From contig NZ_FOYY01000003.1 of assembly GCF_900112445.1 (NCBI RefSeq), positions 1,065,960 through 1,129,959 of the forward strand: a DNA stretch of 64,000 nucleotides, given 5' to 3'. A program made the translations under genes and the position numbers. The notes below the pieces were generated by a model that was not told the DNA's origin, made no database searches, and saw nothing but the letters and a program-made list of their open reading frames with translations. Of this stretch, positions 8,836 to 17,558 are shown one piece after another. Each line of letters opens with the position of its first letter. Positions within the stretch are counted from its first letter, which is position 1. The stretch comes from Thiomicrospira sp. ALE5. GTDB taxonomy: Bacteria; Pseudomonadota; Gammaproteobacteria; Thiomicrospirales; Thiomicrospiraceae.

Positions 8836-11658
8836 ATGAGCCTACTTGCCTTTAACTTGCCCATAGTAGCTTTGTTGCCCTTTGTTGGTGCGGCCTTAGC
8901 CGCTTGGGCTTCAAGATTTCATCGTGTTGCATCGGCATGGGTATCTGCGGGGATTACCGTCCTTGCCCTTGCCTTCCTTGCGCCGGCCATCAGCATACCT
9001 TTTGCCGGTGAAACTCTTATCCAAAGCTGGGCCTGGATGCCTAGCATCGGATTGGATTTTGCCTTTCGTTTAGATGGCTTGGCTCTGTTATTCGCCCTGC
9101 TCATTCTAGTGATTGGCTTACTCATCATTATTTATGCTCGTTACTATCTATCAACCAAAGACTCGATGGGACGCTTTTTTGCCTATTTAATGATGTTTAT
9201 GGGTTCTATGTTAGGTATCGTTCTGTCAGAAAACCTATTGCAACTGGTGGTCTTCTGGGAGCTGACGTCGCTCAGTTCGTTTTTACTGATTAGTTATTGG
9301 CAACACCGTCAAGACGCTCGTCACGGCGCACGCATGGCGTTAGCTATTACCGGTGCAGGTGGTTTAGCGCTGCTTGGTGGGGTACTGCTACTGGGTCATG
9401 TTGTAGGTAGTTACAACCTAACCGATGTCCTTGCCGCAGGCGACATGATTAAAAACCACGAACTCTATCTGCCCATTTTGGTACTCATCTTACTCGGTGT
9501 GTTCACCAAGTCAGCACAATTTCCGTTCCATTTTTGGTTACCTCATGCGATGGCCGCACCGACGCCGGTATCGGCTTATCTGCATTCGGCAACCATGGTT
9601 AAAGCGGGCATTTTTCTGCTTGCGCGTTTCTTCCCGGCACTATCCGGCACGCCCGAATGGACATGGATTGTCGGTACAGCAGGCCTACTAACCTTTATGA
9701 TTGGTGCCTATACGGCCATGTTTAAGCATGACCTTAAAGGTCTACTCGCCTACTCCACCATCAGTCATTTAGGTTTAATTACACTGTTATTTGGTTTTGG
9801 TACTCAAATGGCCGCTGTAGCCGCTATTTTCCATATTATTAACCATGCCACCTTTAAAGCCTCCCTATTTATGGTGGCCGGTATCATTGACCATGAAACC
9901 GGCACCCGTGATATGCGTAAACTTAGCGGTTTATTAAAATACATGCCTCATACTGCAGTGCTGGCGATGATTGCCGCGGCCGCCATGGCTGGTGTGCCGT
10001 TAATGAACGGCTTCTTGAGTAAAGAAATGTTCTTTGAACAAGCGGTATTTGCGACCGAAACCAGTGCATGGGCTTGGGCGATTCCGGTATTAGTCACCCT
10101 AGCTGCTATCTTCTCTGTTGCTTATTCATTACGCTTTATTCATGACGTGTTCTTTAATGGCGAACCGAAAGATTTGCCAAAAGTACCCCATGAACCACCG
10201 CGTTTTATGAAAATCCCAGTAGACTTATTGGTCGTTATTTGTCTTGCGGTAGGTATTTTGCCAATGTTTACTGTGGCGCCAATCTTAGCGGTAGCCGTTG
10301 CGGGTACCTTACAAGCCACACCGCCAGAATATAGTTTATCTATTTGGCACGGCTTTAACCTGCCATTAGTGATGAGTATGCTGGCATTAGCACTGGGTGT
10401 AGGGGTTTACATGATTCGTGAACGTCTATACAAGTTACATGACCAAATCTTAGGTCGTGTCGATGCCAGAGTCGGCTATAACGCATTGCTCAATGCCACA
10501 CTTACCCTATCGTTAAGTGTCACGCGCCGCTTTGACAAAGGCTCGTTACAGCACGCATCGGTATGGGTGATAGGTGCAGGCCTGGTCGCCGGCGTGATTG
10601 GCTTTATGACGGTAGACGCGCCGCTGTTTGGTGACCGCGCCACTCTGCCAATTGATGCGGCATCCTTGACAGCGGCCATTGTGCTTATTGCCGCAACAAT
10701 AATGACCGTTTTAGTGCATCGTCAGCGCTTTTTGAGCCTTATCTCTATCGGTGTTGTGGGGCTGATCATTGCATTAGGGTTTGTCAAGTTCTCTGCACCG
10801 GATCTAGCTTTAACGCAGTTATCAGTCGAAATCGTTACCATTGTGATGTTGCTTTTGGCCTTGTACTTCTTGCCACAAATCACTCCAAAAGAGGTTAGCA
10901 AATTACGTTTGGGACGTGATGGGGTTATTGCTGTCATTACAGGTATCGGCGTCACGCTGATGACGATGGCTGTATTGACTCGTGATTTCGCGCCGATTTC
11001 AGAGTTCTTCTTAGAGAACTCTGTTCCTGGCGGTGGCGGCACCAACGTGGTGAACGTTATTCTCGTTGACTTCCGCGGCATCGATACACTAGCTGAAATT
11101 GTGGTATTAGCTCTTGCAGGTCTAGGGATCTATGCCATGCTAGAAGGCATGAAACTTCCTGCAAGAGATCGTGATGCCCAAGGCAGACTGTGGAATCCAG
11201 ATACCCATCCTGCAATTATGCAAACCCTCACTCGTCTGTTATTGCCGTTGATGTTACTCGTTGCTGTATTCATCTTCTTACGCGGTCACAACTTGCCTGG
11301 TGGCGGCTTTATCGCCGGCCTGATTGCTTCAGTTGCCCTCATAGTGCAATACCTTGCTAACGGCATTGATTGGACGAGTGATCGCCTTAAGGTCGATATG
11401 CATACCGTCATTGCTTACGGCCTATTAATTGGTACTGGAACCGGTTTAGTGTCGATTGCTATTGGCTTCCCGTTCCTAACCTCGACCTTTGAATATTTAA
11501 CCTGGCCGGTAGTCGGTAAGTTCGAGGTCGCCAGTGCCATTGCATTTGATATCGGCGTATTCCTTGTCGTCGTAGGCGCAACGGTATTAAGCCTTGTTCA
11601 GCTTGGCAAGCTTAGCCGTGCCTCGCACGACTATGCTGCACAACAGGAGAAAAATTAA
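8836..11658 (+). CDS. mrpA: Mrp-type Na+/H+ antiporter subunit A fused to subunit B
   Basis: Largest subunit of the multisubunit cation/proton antiporter, 940 aa, polytopic inner-membrane protein. Residues 1 to about 600 are NuoL/MrpA-like: QLVVFWELTSLSSFLLI carries the conserved glutamate, KSAQFPFHFWLPHAMAAPTP the conserved Lys, and HATFKASLFM the downstream lysine. The region from about residue 640 is the MbhD/MbhE-like part. The last 150 residues (LRGHNLPGGGFIAGLIAS onward) are an MrpB domain, which is why no separate mrpB gene exists. First gene of a seven-function operon; AGGA precedes the ATG, and the stop overlaps the mrpC start. Confidence 0.95.
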   Translation: MSLLAFNLPIVALLPFVGAALAAWASRFHRVASAWVSAGITVLALAFLAPAISIPFAGETLIQSWAWMPSIGLDFAFRLDGLALLFALLILVIGLLIIIYARYYLSTKDSMGRFFAYLMMFMGSMLGIVLSENLLQLVVFWELTSLSSFLLISYWQHRQDARHGARMALAITGAGGLALLGGVLLLGHVVGSYNLTDVLAAGDMIKNHELYLPILVLILLGVFTKSAQFPFHFWLPHAMAAPTPVSAYLHSATMVKAGIFLLARFFPALSGTPEWTWIVGTAGLLTFMIGAYTAMFKHDLKGLLAYSTISHLGLITLLFGFGTQMAAVAAIFHIINHATFKASLFMVAGIIDHETGTRDMRKLSGLLKYMPHTAVLAMIAAAAMAGVPLMNGFLSKEMFFEQAVFATETSAWAWAIPVLVTLAAIFSVAYSLRFIHDVFFNGEPKDLPKVPHEPPRFMKIPVDLLVVICLAVGILPMFTVAPILAVAVAGTLQATPPEYSLSIWHGFNLPLVMSMLALALGVGVYMIRERLYKLHDQILGRVDARVGYNALLNATLTLSLSVTRRFDKGSLQHASVWVIGAGLVAGVIGFMTVDAPLFGDRATLPIDAASLTAAIVLIAATIMTVLVHRQRFLSLISIGVVGLIIALGFVKFSAPDLALTQLSVEIVTIVMLLLALYFLPQITPKEVSKLRLGRDGVIAVITGIGVTLMTMAVLTRDFAPISEFFLENSVPGGGGTNVVNVILVDFRGIDTLAEIVVLALAGLGIYAMLEGMKLPARDRDAQGRLWNPDTHPAIMQTLTRLLLPLMLLVAVFIFLRGHNLPGGGFIAGLIASVALIVQYLANGIDWTSDRLKVDMHTVIAYGLLIGTGTGLVSIAIGFPFLTSTFEYLTWPVVGKFEVASAIAFDIGVFLVVVGATVLSLVQLGKLSRASHDYAAQQEKN

Positions 11659-12011
11659 TGGAATGGCTTGTCGCAATTGTAATTGGAGTCATGACCAGCG
11701 CGGGCGTTTACCTCACCTTACGTGCTCGCACCTTCCCGGTCGTACTCGGTCTGACATTACTAGCCTATTCGGCCAATGTCTTTTTATTCGCAATGGGACG
11801 CTTAACCATAGGACAGCCAGCGGTTATTGATGCCGCCGCTGCCGGCTATGGTGATCCATTACCACAAGCATTGGTATTAACTGCAATTGTTATTGCCTTT
11901 GGTATGACTGCTTTTTTAATTGTTTTGGCATTAAAAGCACGCAGTGAACTAGGTAATGATCATGTTGATGGTTTGCACCGCAGTCATGACGAGCAGGAGA
12001 CTAAACAATGA
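11658..12011 (+). CDS. mrpC: Na+/H+ antiporter subunit C
   Basis: A 117-aa NuoK-like subunit with three transmembrane helices. GLTLLAYSANVFLFAMGRL and DPLPQALVLTAIVIAFGMTAF are the diagnostic MrpC/MnhC segments. It works as part of the MrpA-G complex that exchanges cytoplasmic Na+ for protons. Its start overlaps the mrpA stop (TAATG) and its end overlaps mrpD by 4 bp (ATGA), so translation is coupled along the operon. Confidence 0.95.
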   Translation: MEWLVAIVIGVMTSAGVYLTLRARTFPVVLGLTLLAYSANVFLFAMGRLTIGQPAVIDAAAAGYGDPLPQALVLTAIVIAFGMTAFLIVLALKARSELGNDHVDGLHRSHDEQETKQ

Positions 12012-13528
12012 TGCAATTAACCGCTTTTCCGGTATTACTGCCATTAGTCGCCGGCTTTATTTTGTTGTTTGCACGTATGGGTGGCTTAAAGCTGCAGCGC
12101 GCACTTAACCTGCTTATTACGATTGGACTCATCTTTGTCAGCATTGAAATGCTTAAAGTTGCGAGTACGGGTGCGCAAGAAGTCTATTTATCCGGTAACT
12201 GGGCAGCGCCATTTGGGATCGTCTTTGTACTTGATCGTCTATCGGCGCTGATGGTGTTTATGACCGCCATCCTGGCCCTTGGCTCACTTTGGTATGCTAT
12301 TGCGACTAACTACGATGCCAAAGGCAGTCATTTCCACGTGTTGTTCCAACTACAAGTGTTTGGTTTAAATGGCGCTTTTATGACCGGGGACTTGTTTAAC
12401 CTGTTTGTATTCTTTGAAGTAATGCTATTGGCGTCTTATGGCTTACTACTACATGGTGGCGGACGTTTGCGTACCAAAGCCGGCTTGCACTATGTTGTAA
12501 TTAACATGATTGGTGCCACGCTATTCCTGTTTGCCGTTGGTGCGCTCTATGGTGCAACTGGAACGATGAATATAGCGGATATGGCTAACAAGGTAGCGGA
12601 TGCGCCGGCTGAATATCGCGGCTTAATTGCGGCAGCAGGCCTGCTACTACTAGTGGTATTCGGGATTAAAGCCGCAATGTTCCCGCTCTATCTGTGGCTC
12701 CCTACTGCTTATGCCAATACCTCCGCACCGGTGGCCGCCCTGTTTGCCATCATGACCAAAGTAGGTATCTACTCTATCATCCGTGCACATGGCACCCTAT
12801 TCGGTGACGATGCGGGTGATTTAGCCTTCTACTATGCACCATGGGTGTTAGGTCTAGGGATTATCACCTTGGCACTCGCTGCGCTGGGTGTACTAGCCGC
12901 GCGCGGTTTACGCGAGCAGGTGGCCTACTTGGTATTAGCCTCTGTAGCAACCCTGCTGATCGGGGTAGGCATCGCAACGCCTGCCGCCGTCTCTGCTACC
13001 GTATATTACATGGTACATTCAACCTTAATTGCAGGCGGTATGTTCTTACTAGCCGATATAATTGCTCGAGGCCGTTGCGATACCGATGATCGCTTCGAAT
13101 CATCGCCCATCATGGCCAATGGCGTGTTAATAGGCAGTGCCTTTATGTTCGGCGCCGTTGCCATGACCGGTATGCCGCCGCTTTCAGGCTTTTTTGGCAA
13201 AATGCTGATTTTAGGCGCGGCTTTAGAACATCAGTGGCTGGCTGCAGTTTTTGCGGTAGTACTCATCGCCAGCTTATTAAGCATTGTGGCCATGGCGCGT
13301 TCTGGTTCCTTGTTGTTTTATCGCACCCAGCCGAGTGAGCAAGCACCGGGTGAACCATTGAATAAATCTGCTTTTGTGGCCGTCGTCGCTTTATTTGCGA
13401 CGGCACCGATTATGATTATTTTTGCCCACCCGATTACGGCCTACACGGATCTGATCGCAGCCCAAGTATTTGATGCAGCCAGTTATATTGATGCGGTACT
13501 TAGTGCACCAGCAACGGAGAGAAAATGA
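12008..13528 (+). CDS. mrpD: Na+/H+ antiporter subunit D
   Basis: NuoM/NuoN-like membrane subunit of 506 aa with about 14 transmembrane helices. Visible markers are DLFNLFVFFEVMLLASYGLL (helix with the conserved glutamate), FGIKAAMFPLYLWLPTAYA (conserved lysine) and AMTGMPPLSGFFGKM. Together with MrpA it forms the proton-conducting modules of the antiporter. Starts within the overlap with mrpC and ends in a 4-bp overlap with mrpE. Length is typical. Confidence 0.95.
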   Translation: MMQLTAFPVLLPLVAGFILLFARMGGLKLQRALNLLITIGLIFVSIEMLKVASTGAQEVYLSGNWAAPFGIVFVLDRLSALMVFMTAILALGSLWYAIATNYDAKGSHFHVLFQLQVFGLNGAFMTGDLFNLFVFFEVMLLASYGLLLHGGGRLRTKAGLHYVVINMIGATLFLFAVGALYGATGTMNIADMANKVADAPAEYRGLIAAAGLLLLVVFGIKAAMFPLYLWLPTAYANTSAPVAALFAIMTKVGIYSIIRAHGTLFGDDAGDLAFYYAPWVLGLGIITLALAALGVLAARGLREQVAYLVLASVATLLIGVGIATPAAVSATVYYMVHSTLIAGGMFLLADIIARGRCDTDDRFESSPIMANGVLIGSAFMFGAVAMTGMPPLSGFFGKMLILGAALEHQWLAAVFAVVLIASLLSIVAMARSGSLLFYRTQPSEQAPGEPLNKSAFVAVVALFATAPIMIIFAHPITAYTDLIAAQVFDAASYIDAVLSAPATERK

Positions 13529-14022
13529 TGCTTAAACGAGTCTTACCTCATCCGATTTTATCATTCATTTTATGGATAGCTTGGTTACTCCTTAACAACA
13601 CGGTTGACCCAGGTCACATGGTGTTAGGTGCTATTTTAGCCATCTTCATCCCTTGGTTTACAGCGGCTTTTTGGCCAGAAAAAATCAAGGTACAAAAACC
13701 GGCTGTCCTGGCCAAGTTTTTTGCCGTCGTGCTTTGGGATATTATGGTGGCTAACTTTGCGGTGGCCAAATTGATCTTAGGGCGCAATGACAAATTGCAA
13801 CCCGGGTTCTTTGAAGTGCCACTGGAAATTACGACACCCATTGGGATTAGTATTCTGGCGAACACCATCTCATTGACCCCAGGTACGGTGTCCTGCGACC
13901 TGTCACCGGATCAAACCAAATTGATTATTCACGCATTGCATATTGATGATCAAGCGCAAATGATTGCCGACATTAAACAGCGTTATGAGCGTCCATTGAA
14001 AGAGGTATTTGTCCCATGCTAG
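13525..14022 (+). CDS. mrpE: Na+/H+ antiporter subunit E
   Basis: A 165-aa MrpE subunit with N-terminal transmembrane helices and a cytoplasmic C-terminal part. The stretch SILANTISLTPGTVSCDLSP is the MrpE signature. It overlaps mrpD by 4 bp and mrpF by 7 bp. MrpE is needed for full activity or stability of the complex in characterised systems. Confidence 0.95.
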   Translation: MMLKRVLPHPILSFILWIAWLLLNNTVDPGHMVLGAILAIFIPWFTAAFWPEKIKVQKPAVLAKFFAVVLWDIMVANFAVAKLILGRNDKLQPGFFEVPLEITTPIGISILANTISLTPGTVSCDLSPDQTKLIIHALHIDDQAQMIADIKQRYERPLKEVFVPC

Positions 14023-14285
14023 ACATTGTCATTCCAATTGCCTTTGCCATGGTTAGCGTGGCTCTGTTCTTGAGTCTATACCGGGTCATTATTGGCCCCG
14101 AGTTACCTGACCGCATCTTAGCGCTGGATACGCTGTATATTAATTCGATTGCCCTATTGATTCTGCTTGGCCTGCATCTGGGCAGTGCGCTCTATTTTGA
14201 AGCGGCGCTGCTGATTGCGGTGATGGGATTTGTAGGCACCGTTGCGCTCAGCAAATACTTGCTGCGCGGTGACATCATGGAATAA
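14016..14285 (+). CDS. mrpF: Na+/H+ antiporter subunit F
   Basis: An 89-aa subunit with three transmembrane helices. YRVIIGPELPDRILALDTL is the typical MrpF segment joining helices 1 and 2, and AVMGFVGTVALSKYLLRGDI its usual C-terminus. It is translated from within the end of mrpE and followed 9 bp later by mrpG. Confidence 0.95.
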   Translation: MLDIVIPIAFAMVSVALFLSLYRVIIGPELPDRILALDTLYINSIALLILLGLHLGSALYFEAALLIAVMGFVGTVALSKYLLRGDIME

Positions 14286-14294
14286 GGACCGACT

Positions 14295-14618
14295 ATGTTA
14301 GAGTTTATTTTATCGTTATTAATTTTAATCGGTGCCTTCTTTACCCTCGTTGGCTCGATTGGCCTCTATAAGCTGCCGGACTTTTATATGCGTTTACACG
14401 GCCCCACCAAAGCAACCACGCTCGGTGTAGGCGCGATTTTGATTGCCTCAGCGGTATTTTTTACCGTGCGGGGTGAAGGAATCAGTTTGCACGAACTCTT
14501 AGTTACGGTGTTCTTATTCATTACCGCACCTGTTAGCGCGCATTTGATGGCCAAAGCGGCATTACACATCAAAACCAAACGCCTTGAGCGCACCCAATCG
14601 AGTTTAAGCCAAGAGTAA
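14295..14618 (+). CDS. mrpG: Na+/H+ antiporter subunit G
   Basis: A 107-aa last subunit of the operon with three transmembrane helices. GSIGLYKLPDFYMRLHGPTKATTLG... is the MrpG/MnhG signature (shown in part). AAGGACC provides the ribosome-binding site. The complete set A(B)CDEFG indicates a functional group 2-type Mrp antiporter for sodium and pH homeostasis, important in saline or alkaline habitats. Confidence 0.95.
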   Translation: MLEFILSLLILIGAFFTLVGSIGLYKLPDFYMRLHGPTKATTLGVGAILIASAVFFTVRGEGISLHELLVTVFLFITAPVSAHLMAKAALHIKTKRLERTQSSLSQE

Positions 14619-14639
14619 TACGAAGCAGTAATCTACTAT

Positions 14640-14672
14640 TGACGCTAAAGCATTACATCCGGCTTAGCGTCA
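14640..14672 (+). terminator. Possible hairpin terminator after mrpG
   Basis: Inverted repeat TGACGCTAA (14640-14648) / TTAGCGTCA (14664-14672) with a 15-nt loop, 22 bp after the mrpG stop. It is followed by CAAATCTTTCC rather than a clean T-tract, so termination efficiency is uncertain. Confidence 0.5.
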
Positions 14673-14723
14673 CAAATCTTTCCATTAGCTGCCATCAACC
14701 TGTCACATTCACCCACTAGACTG

Positions 14724-15530
14724 ATGCTAACAGCCTCCCAACCCGAATGGTTACAAACTCACCACGAAGACGCCGAAACCAAGTACCCCGAATATGTCTA
14801 TGCCCGCACTAGGCTGCCACTTAAGTTAATGTATAGCTTGTTAAAACGATTTCATGCACCGGCACACACCACTTTTGCACCGTCAGACCACCTGATTACC
14901 GAGTTAGAACAACGCGGATTTGGACACCTCAAACGTCTGAGTCGTGGCGTCGATCAAACGCATTTTCACCCCGAAAAACGTCAAGACCTGCCTTATCCTA
15001 GACCAATCTATCTGTATGTGGGACGTATCGCGACTGAAAAAAATCTCGCCTCGTTTTTACGCTTAACCCTCCCTGGCACACATTTAGTGGTTGGAGACGG
15101 CCCAGATCGTGAGTTTTTAAGCAACCGTTACCCTAAAGCGGTATTTGTCGGTGAAAAATTTGGTGAAGAACTCGCCCAATATTATGCTAGTGCTGATGTG
15201 TTTGTTTTCCCTTCAAAAACGGACACCTTTGGACTCGTTAATATCGAGGCTATGGCTTCTGGAACACCGGTAGCGGCCTATCCGGTCACCGGCCCAATTG
15301 ATATTGTGCAAAACGGGATAAATGGTCATCTAGATGACAATCTGTTTGAGGCCATTACCGAAGCCTTATCGGTCAAACGTCAAAAAGTGCGTGCCAGCGT
15401 AGCGCTATTTCAATGGACCAGTGTGACCCAAGATTTTTTAGCTAACTTGGCGCTAATTAATCATCAACCAAGTTCGTTGAATCAAGCCGAAAATAAACCC
15501 AAGCCGCTTACGTTATCAAAAGAAATCTAA
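14724..15530 (+). pseudogene. N-terminally truncated glycosyltransferase family 4
   Basis: 268 aa covering the C-terminal two thirds of a GT-B glycosyltransferase of the kind that adds mannose or glucose to lipids (MgtA/PimB-like). Recognisable: LSRGVDQTHFHPEK, YLYVGRIATEKNLASFL, VVGDGPDREFL and the nucleotide-sugar site DTFGLVNIEAMASGTPVAAYPVTGP. Relatives have about 100 more residues before the YPEYV-like segment, forming the acceptor-binding Rossmann domain. Here the reading frame is closed by a TAA at 14646, and the sequence before the ATG does not resemble that domain. The gene is therefore probably a deletion remnant; a short functional form is less likely. No clear ribosome-binding site is seen. 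Confidence 0.65.
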
Positions 15531-15537
15531 GCGGTGC

Positions 15538-15566
15538 TAACTATAGCTGCTAAAATAGTTATTTTT
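15538..15566 (+). terminator. Probable intrinsic terminator after the glycosyltransferase remnant
   Basis: TAACTAT (15538-15544) pairs with ATAGTTA (15555-15561) and is followed immediately by five T residues. The stem is AT-rich and short. An alternative fold pairs GCTA with TAGC further out. Confidence 0.45.
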
Positions 15567-15587
15567 AACTAGCCTGTCTTATTTTTC

Positions 15588-16664
15588 ATGAATTCACCCC
15601 AACTCATTCTTATTGATAAACGCAACCAACCCCTTAAAGACTACATCGTTGCGGTTGCCGCCTCGGATGGTTTAGACATTAAAGGCGTTCAAGTCATTGC
15701 CTCACCCGCTAAAGGCGAAAAAGCACTGTTAACCGCGGGTTTACGCATTCCACCTCTTGAAGATTTTGATTTTGATACGCGAAAAATCGCGCAATATACG
15801 CTTGACCAACTCCTTATTGACGAGCAAGTAATCTGTTGCGATCGTTTTATTGAGCAGGCTACGAAGGAGGAAAAAGTAAGCAAAAGCCTACACAAGTCAA
15901 AACATAAACTGGCGCTAGCCATTGAAGCGCTAATTAGCGAGTTTACTCAGTCTAGTGTCACCGACTTAATTCGTGATAACCGTAATGATGCGCTTTACAA
16001 ACTCAAACAGCAGGCCAAAAGTCTGAAGAACAAAACCATTCTGTGCCTTGATATTGAAGCAACAGATATTTCTACCAATCCAGATGCGGATGTTATTCAG
16101 CTATCAGTTTGTGACCTTGAGGGTAATGAAAAGCTCAATCAGCTCTACAATCCTGGCTACCCGATTCCACCCAATGAAAAACATACTATCACTACCGAGA
16201 TGGTAGCCGATGCACCCAAAATTGAAGACTGCTGGCCCGACATTCATGCACTATTACAACAAGCTGACATTATTCTGGCTTACAGCACTGAAAGCGACTT
16301 TAACTACCTCAAAAACACGGCTGAGAAAAAACAACTTCCGTTTGAATTAGACTATGGCAAATGGTTAGATGTCGCTGAATTTAGTAAAGAACTGGTCGGT
16401 GCCATGCGCTGGCACTCAGAAAGAATGCATTGGTTTTGGAAAACACCGAAGCTGACCATTGCGTATGAGCGCATTCTTCACAAACCTTTTCCGGGTGATG
16501 CGCATGATGCCCTAGCGGATGCACGCGCCACCGCAGAGCTGATGCAGGGTATGCTAAAATTAGGTGCGAACTCAGATATTAAAGCCAAAGAAACGCCCAA
16601 AGCTGATGCCAAGGTATCCAATAACTTGTTTGCGATGGCGTTTGCTAAAGCGAAGAAAAAGTAG
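15588..16664 (+). CDS. 3'-5' exonuclease of the DnaQ/DEDDh family
   Basis: A 358-aa cytoplasmic protein. The exonuclease domain spans about residues 150-325: Exo I is TILCLDIEATDIS (Asp and Glu metal ligands), Exo II AYSTESDFNYL, and Exo III HDALADARATAELM, giving the DEDDh set. It should remove 3' nucleotides from DNA or RNA. The N-terminal 140 residues are a separate, Lys-rich domain that I do not recognise. The C-terminal tail is Lys/Ala-rich. Eight bp separate it from hisI, so the two may share a transcript although their roles look unrelated. Confidence 0.8.
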   Translation: MNSPQLILIDKRNQPLKDYIVAVAASDGLDIKGVQVIASPAKGEKALLTAGLRIPPLEDFDFDTRKIAQYTLDQLLIDEQVICCDRFIEQATKEEKVSKSLHKSKHKLALAIEALISEFTQSSVTDLIRDNRNDALYKLKQQAKSLKNKTILCLDIEATDISTNPDADVIQLSVCDLEGNEKLNQLYNPGYPIPPNEKHTITTEMVADAPKIEDCWPDIHALLQQADIILAYSTESDFNYLKNTAEKKQLPFELDYGKWLDVAEFSKELVGAMRWHSERMHWFWKTPKLTIAYERILHKPFPGDAHDALADARATAELMQGMLKLGANSDIKAKETPKADAKVSNNLFAMAFAKAKKK

Positions 16665-16672
16665 GCCAGACT

Positions 16673-17131
16673 ATGCAACAACCCAAGACATTTTTAGACC
16701 TAGAAGCCGCCAAAAAAGGCGATCAATTTGATTGGTCTTTATTTAAAGAACAGCTTAAATTTGATCAAGACGGCTTAATGCCGGCTATTGCCCAACAGCA
16801 TGACACGGGCGAAGTTCTAATGCTTGCCTATATGAATCTGGCTGCCCTTGAAGAAACGCTGGCTACCGGACGGGTGTGTTATTGGTCGCGCTCACGTCAA
16901 GCCTTCTGGCGCAAAGGCGAGGCCTCAGGACAAATTCAACGTCTTATCGAGGCTCGACTCGACTGTGATGGCGATACGCTACTACTACAGGTTGATCAAA
17001 CCGGTCCTGCCTGTCACACAGGCCGTTCAAATTGTTTTTATAACGGTATTGATGAGCAACACCTCACCATCTTGTCCGATCCGCTAATTGACCCCAGCCA
17101 ACTCTATGGCCACAGTCACAGCCACAAGTAG
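16673..17131 (+). CDS. hisI: Phosphoribosyl-AMP cyclohydrolase
   Basis: Third step of histidine biosynthesis: opens the purine ring of phosphoribosyl-AMP. A 152-aa monofunctional HisI without the HisE pyrophosphohydrolase domain. Family motifs are VLMLAYMNLAALEETLATGR, CYWSRSRQAFWRKGEASG, the metal-binding DCDGDTLLLQV, and the cysteine pair in GPACHTGRSNCFY. About 30 additional N-terminal residues precede the core. A His/Ser-rich tail (HSHSHK) is unusual but short. Confidence 0.93.
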   Translation: MQQPKTFLDLEAAKKGDQFDWSLFKEQLKFDQDGLMPAIAQQHDTGEVLMLAYMNLAALEETLATGRVCYWSRSRQAFWRKGEASGQIQRLIEARLDCDGDTLLLQVDQTGPACHTGRSNCFYNGIDEQHLTILSDPLIDPSQLYGHSHSHK

Positions 17132-17143
17132 CCTCTACCAAAT

Positions 17144-17177
17144 AAAAAAACCCGAGTAAACACTCGGTTTACTCGGG
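17144..17177 (-). terminator. Intrinsic terminator of the small secreted protein gene
   Basis: On the minus strand an 11-bp perfect stem (CCCGAGTAAAC and its complement, 5-nt loop, 17151-17177) is followed by seven T residues (17144-17150). It terminates the gene at 17206-17427 and could also stop hisI transcription from the other side. Confidence 0.85.
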
Positions 17178-17205
17178 CGCCTTAGGAGAGTTTGGGGCGT
17201 GCTAA

Positions 17206-17427
17206 TTATTCAGCAGAAGCAACTGATTCGCGCGCATCAAAATTCCAACTCAGGTAACCACCTGGCTGCTCTTCAAGCGTCGCAACCTGCTCTTCTGTTA
17301 CAACTACCGCTGGCGCATCCAACTTACAACCAAACGCCCAACTAATTTCTTCTTCAGCCTGCGCTGATACAACCGTTGAACCCAAAACTAAGCCACCAGC
17401 TACGGCCATAGATGCAAATAATTTCAT
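17206..17427 (-). CDS. Small secreted protein of unknown function
   Basis: A 73-aa precursor with a clear signal peptide (MKLFASMAVAGGLVLGSTVV, cleavage probably after SAQA), leaving a mature acidic peptide of about 49 residues containing SWAFGCKLDAP and a later GGYLSWNFDAR. It has a single cysteine and two similar Ser-Trp-(Ala/Asn)-Phe segments, perhaps an internal repeat. A Shine-Dalgarno (AAGGAG) and a strong terminator show that it is a real gene. I recognise no family; mature form is presumably periplasmic. It stands alone between hisI and cbpA. Confidence 0.75.
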   Translation of the reverse strand: MKLFASMAVAGGLVLGSTVVSAQAEEEISWAFGCKLDAPAVVVTEEQVATLEEQPGGYLSWNFDARESVASAE

Positions 17428-17558
17428 GTCAAACTCCTTTTTATGAATTACTCAATGTCAAAAGCAGTTTACATCCATACAAAAGACTTATCAACCCATA
17501 GAATAAAAATATATTATAAAAATCTAATATTAATAAACTCTAATTAGTTTTAATGCCA

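Noticed and set aside
8664-8855. A 63-codon frame between the TonB receptor and mrpA
   Set aside because: It starts across the terminator stem, overlaps the mrpA start and encodes nothing recognisable.
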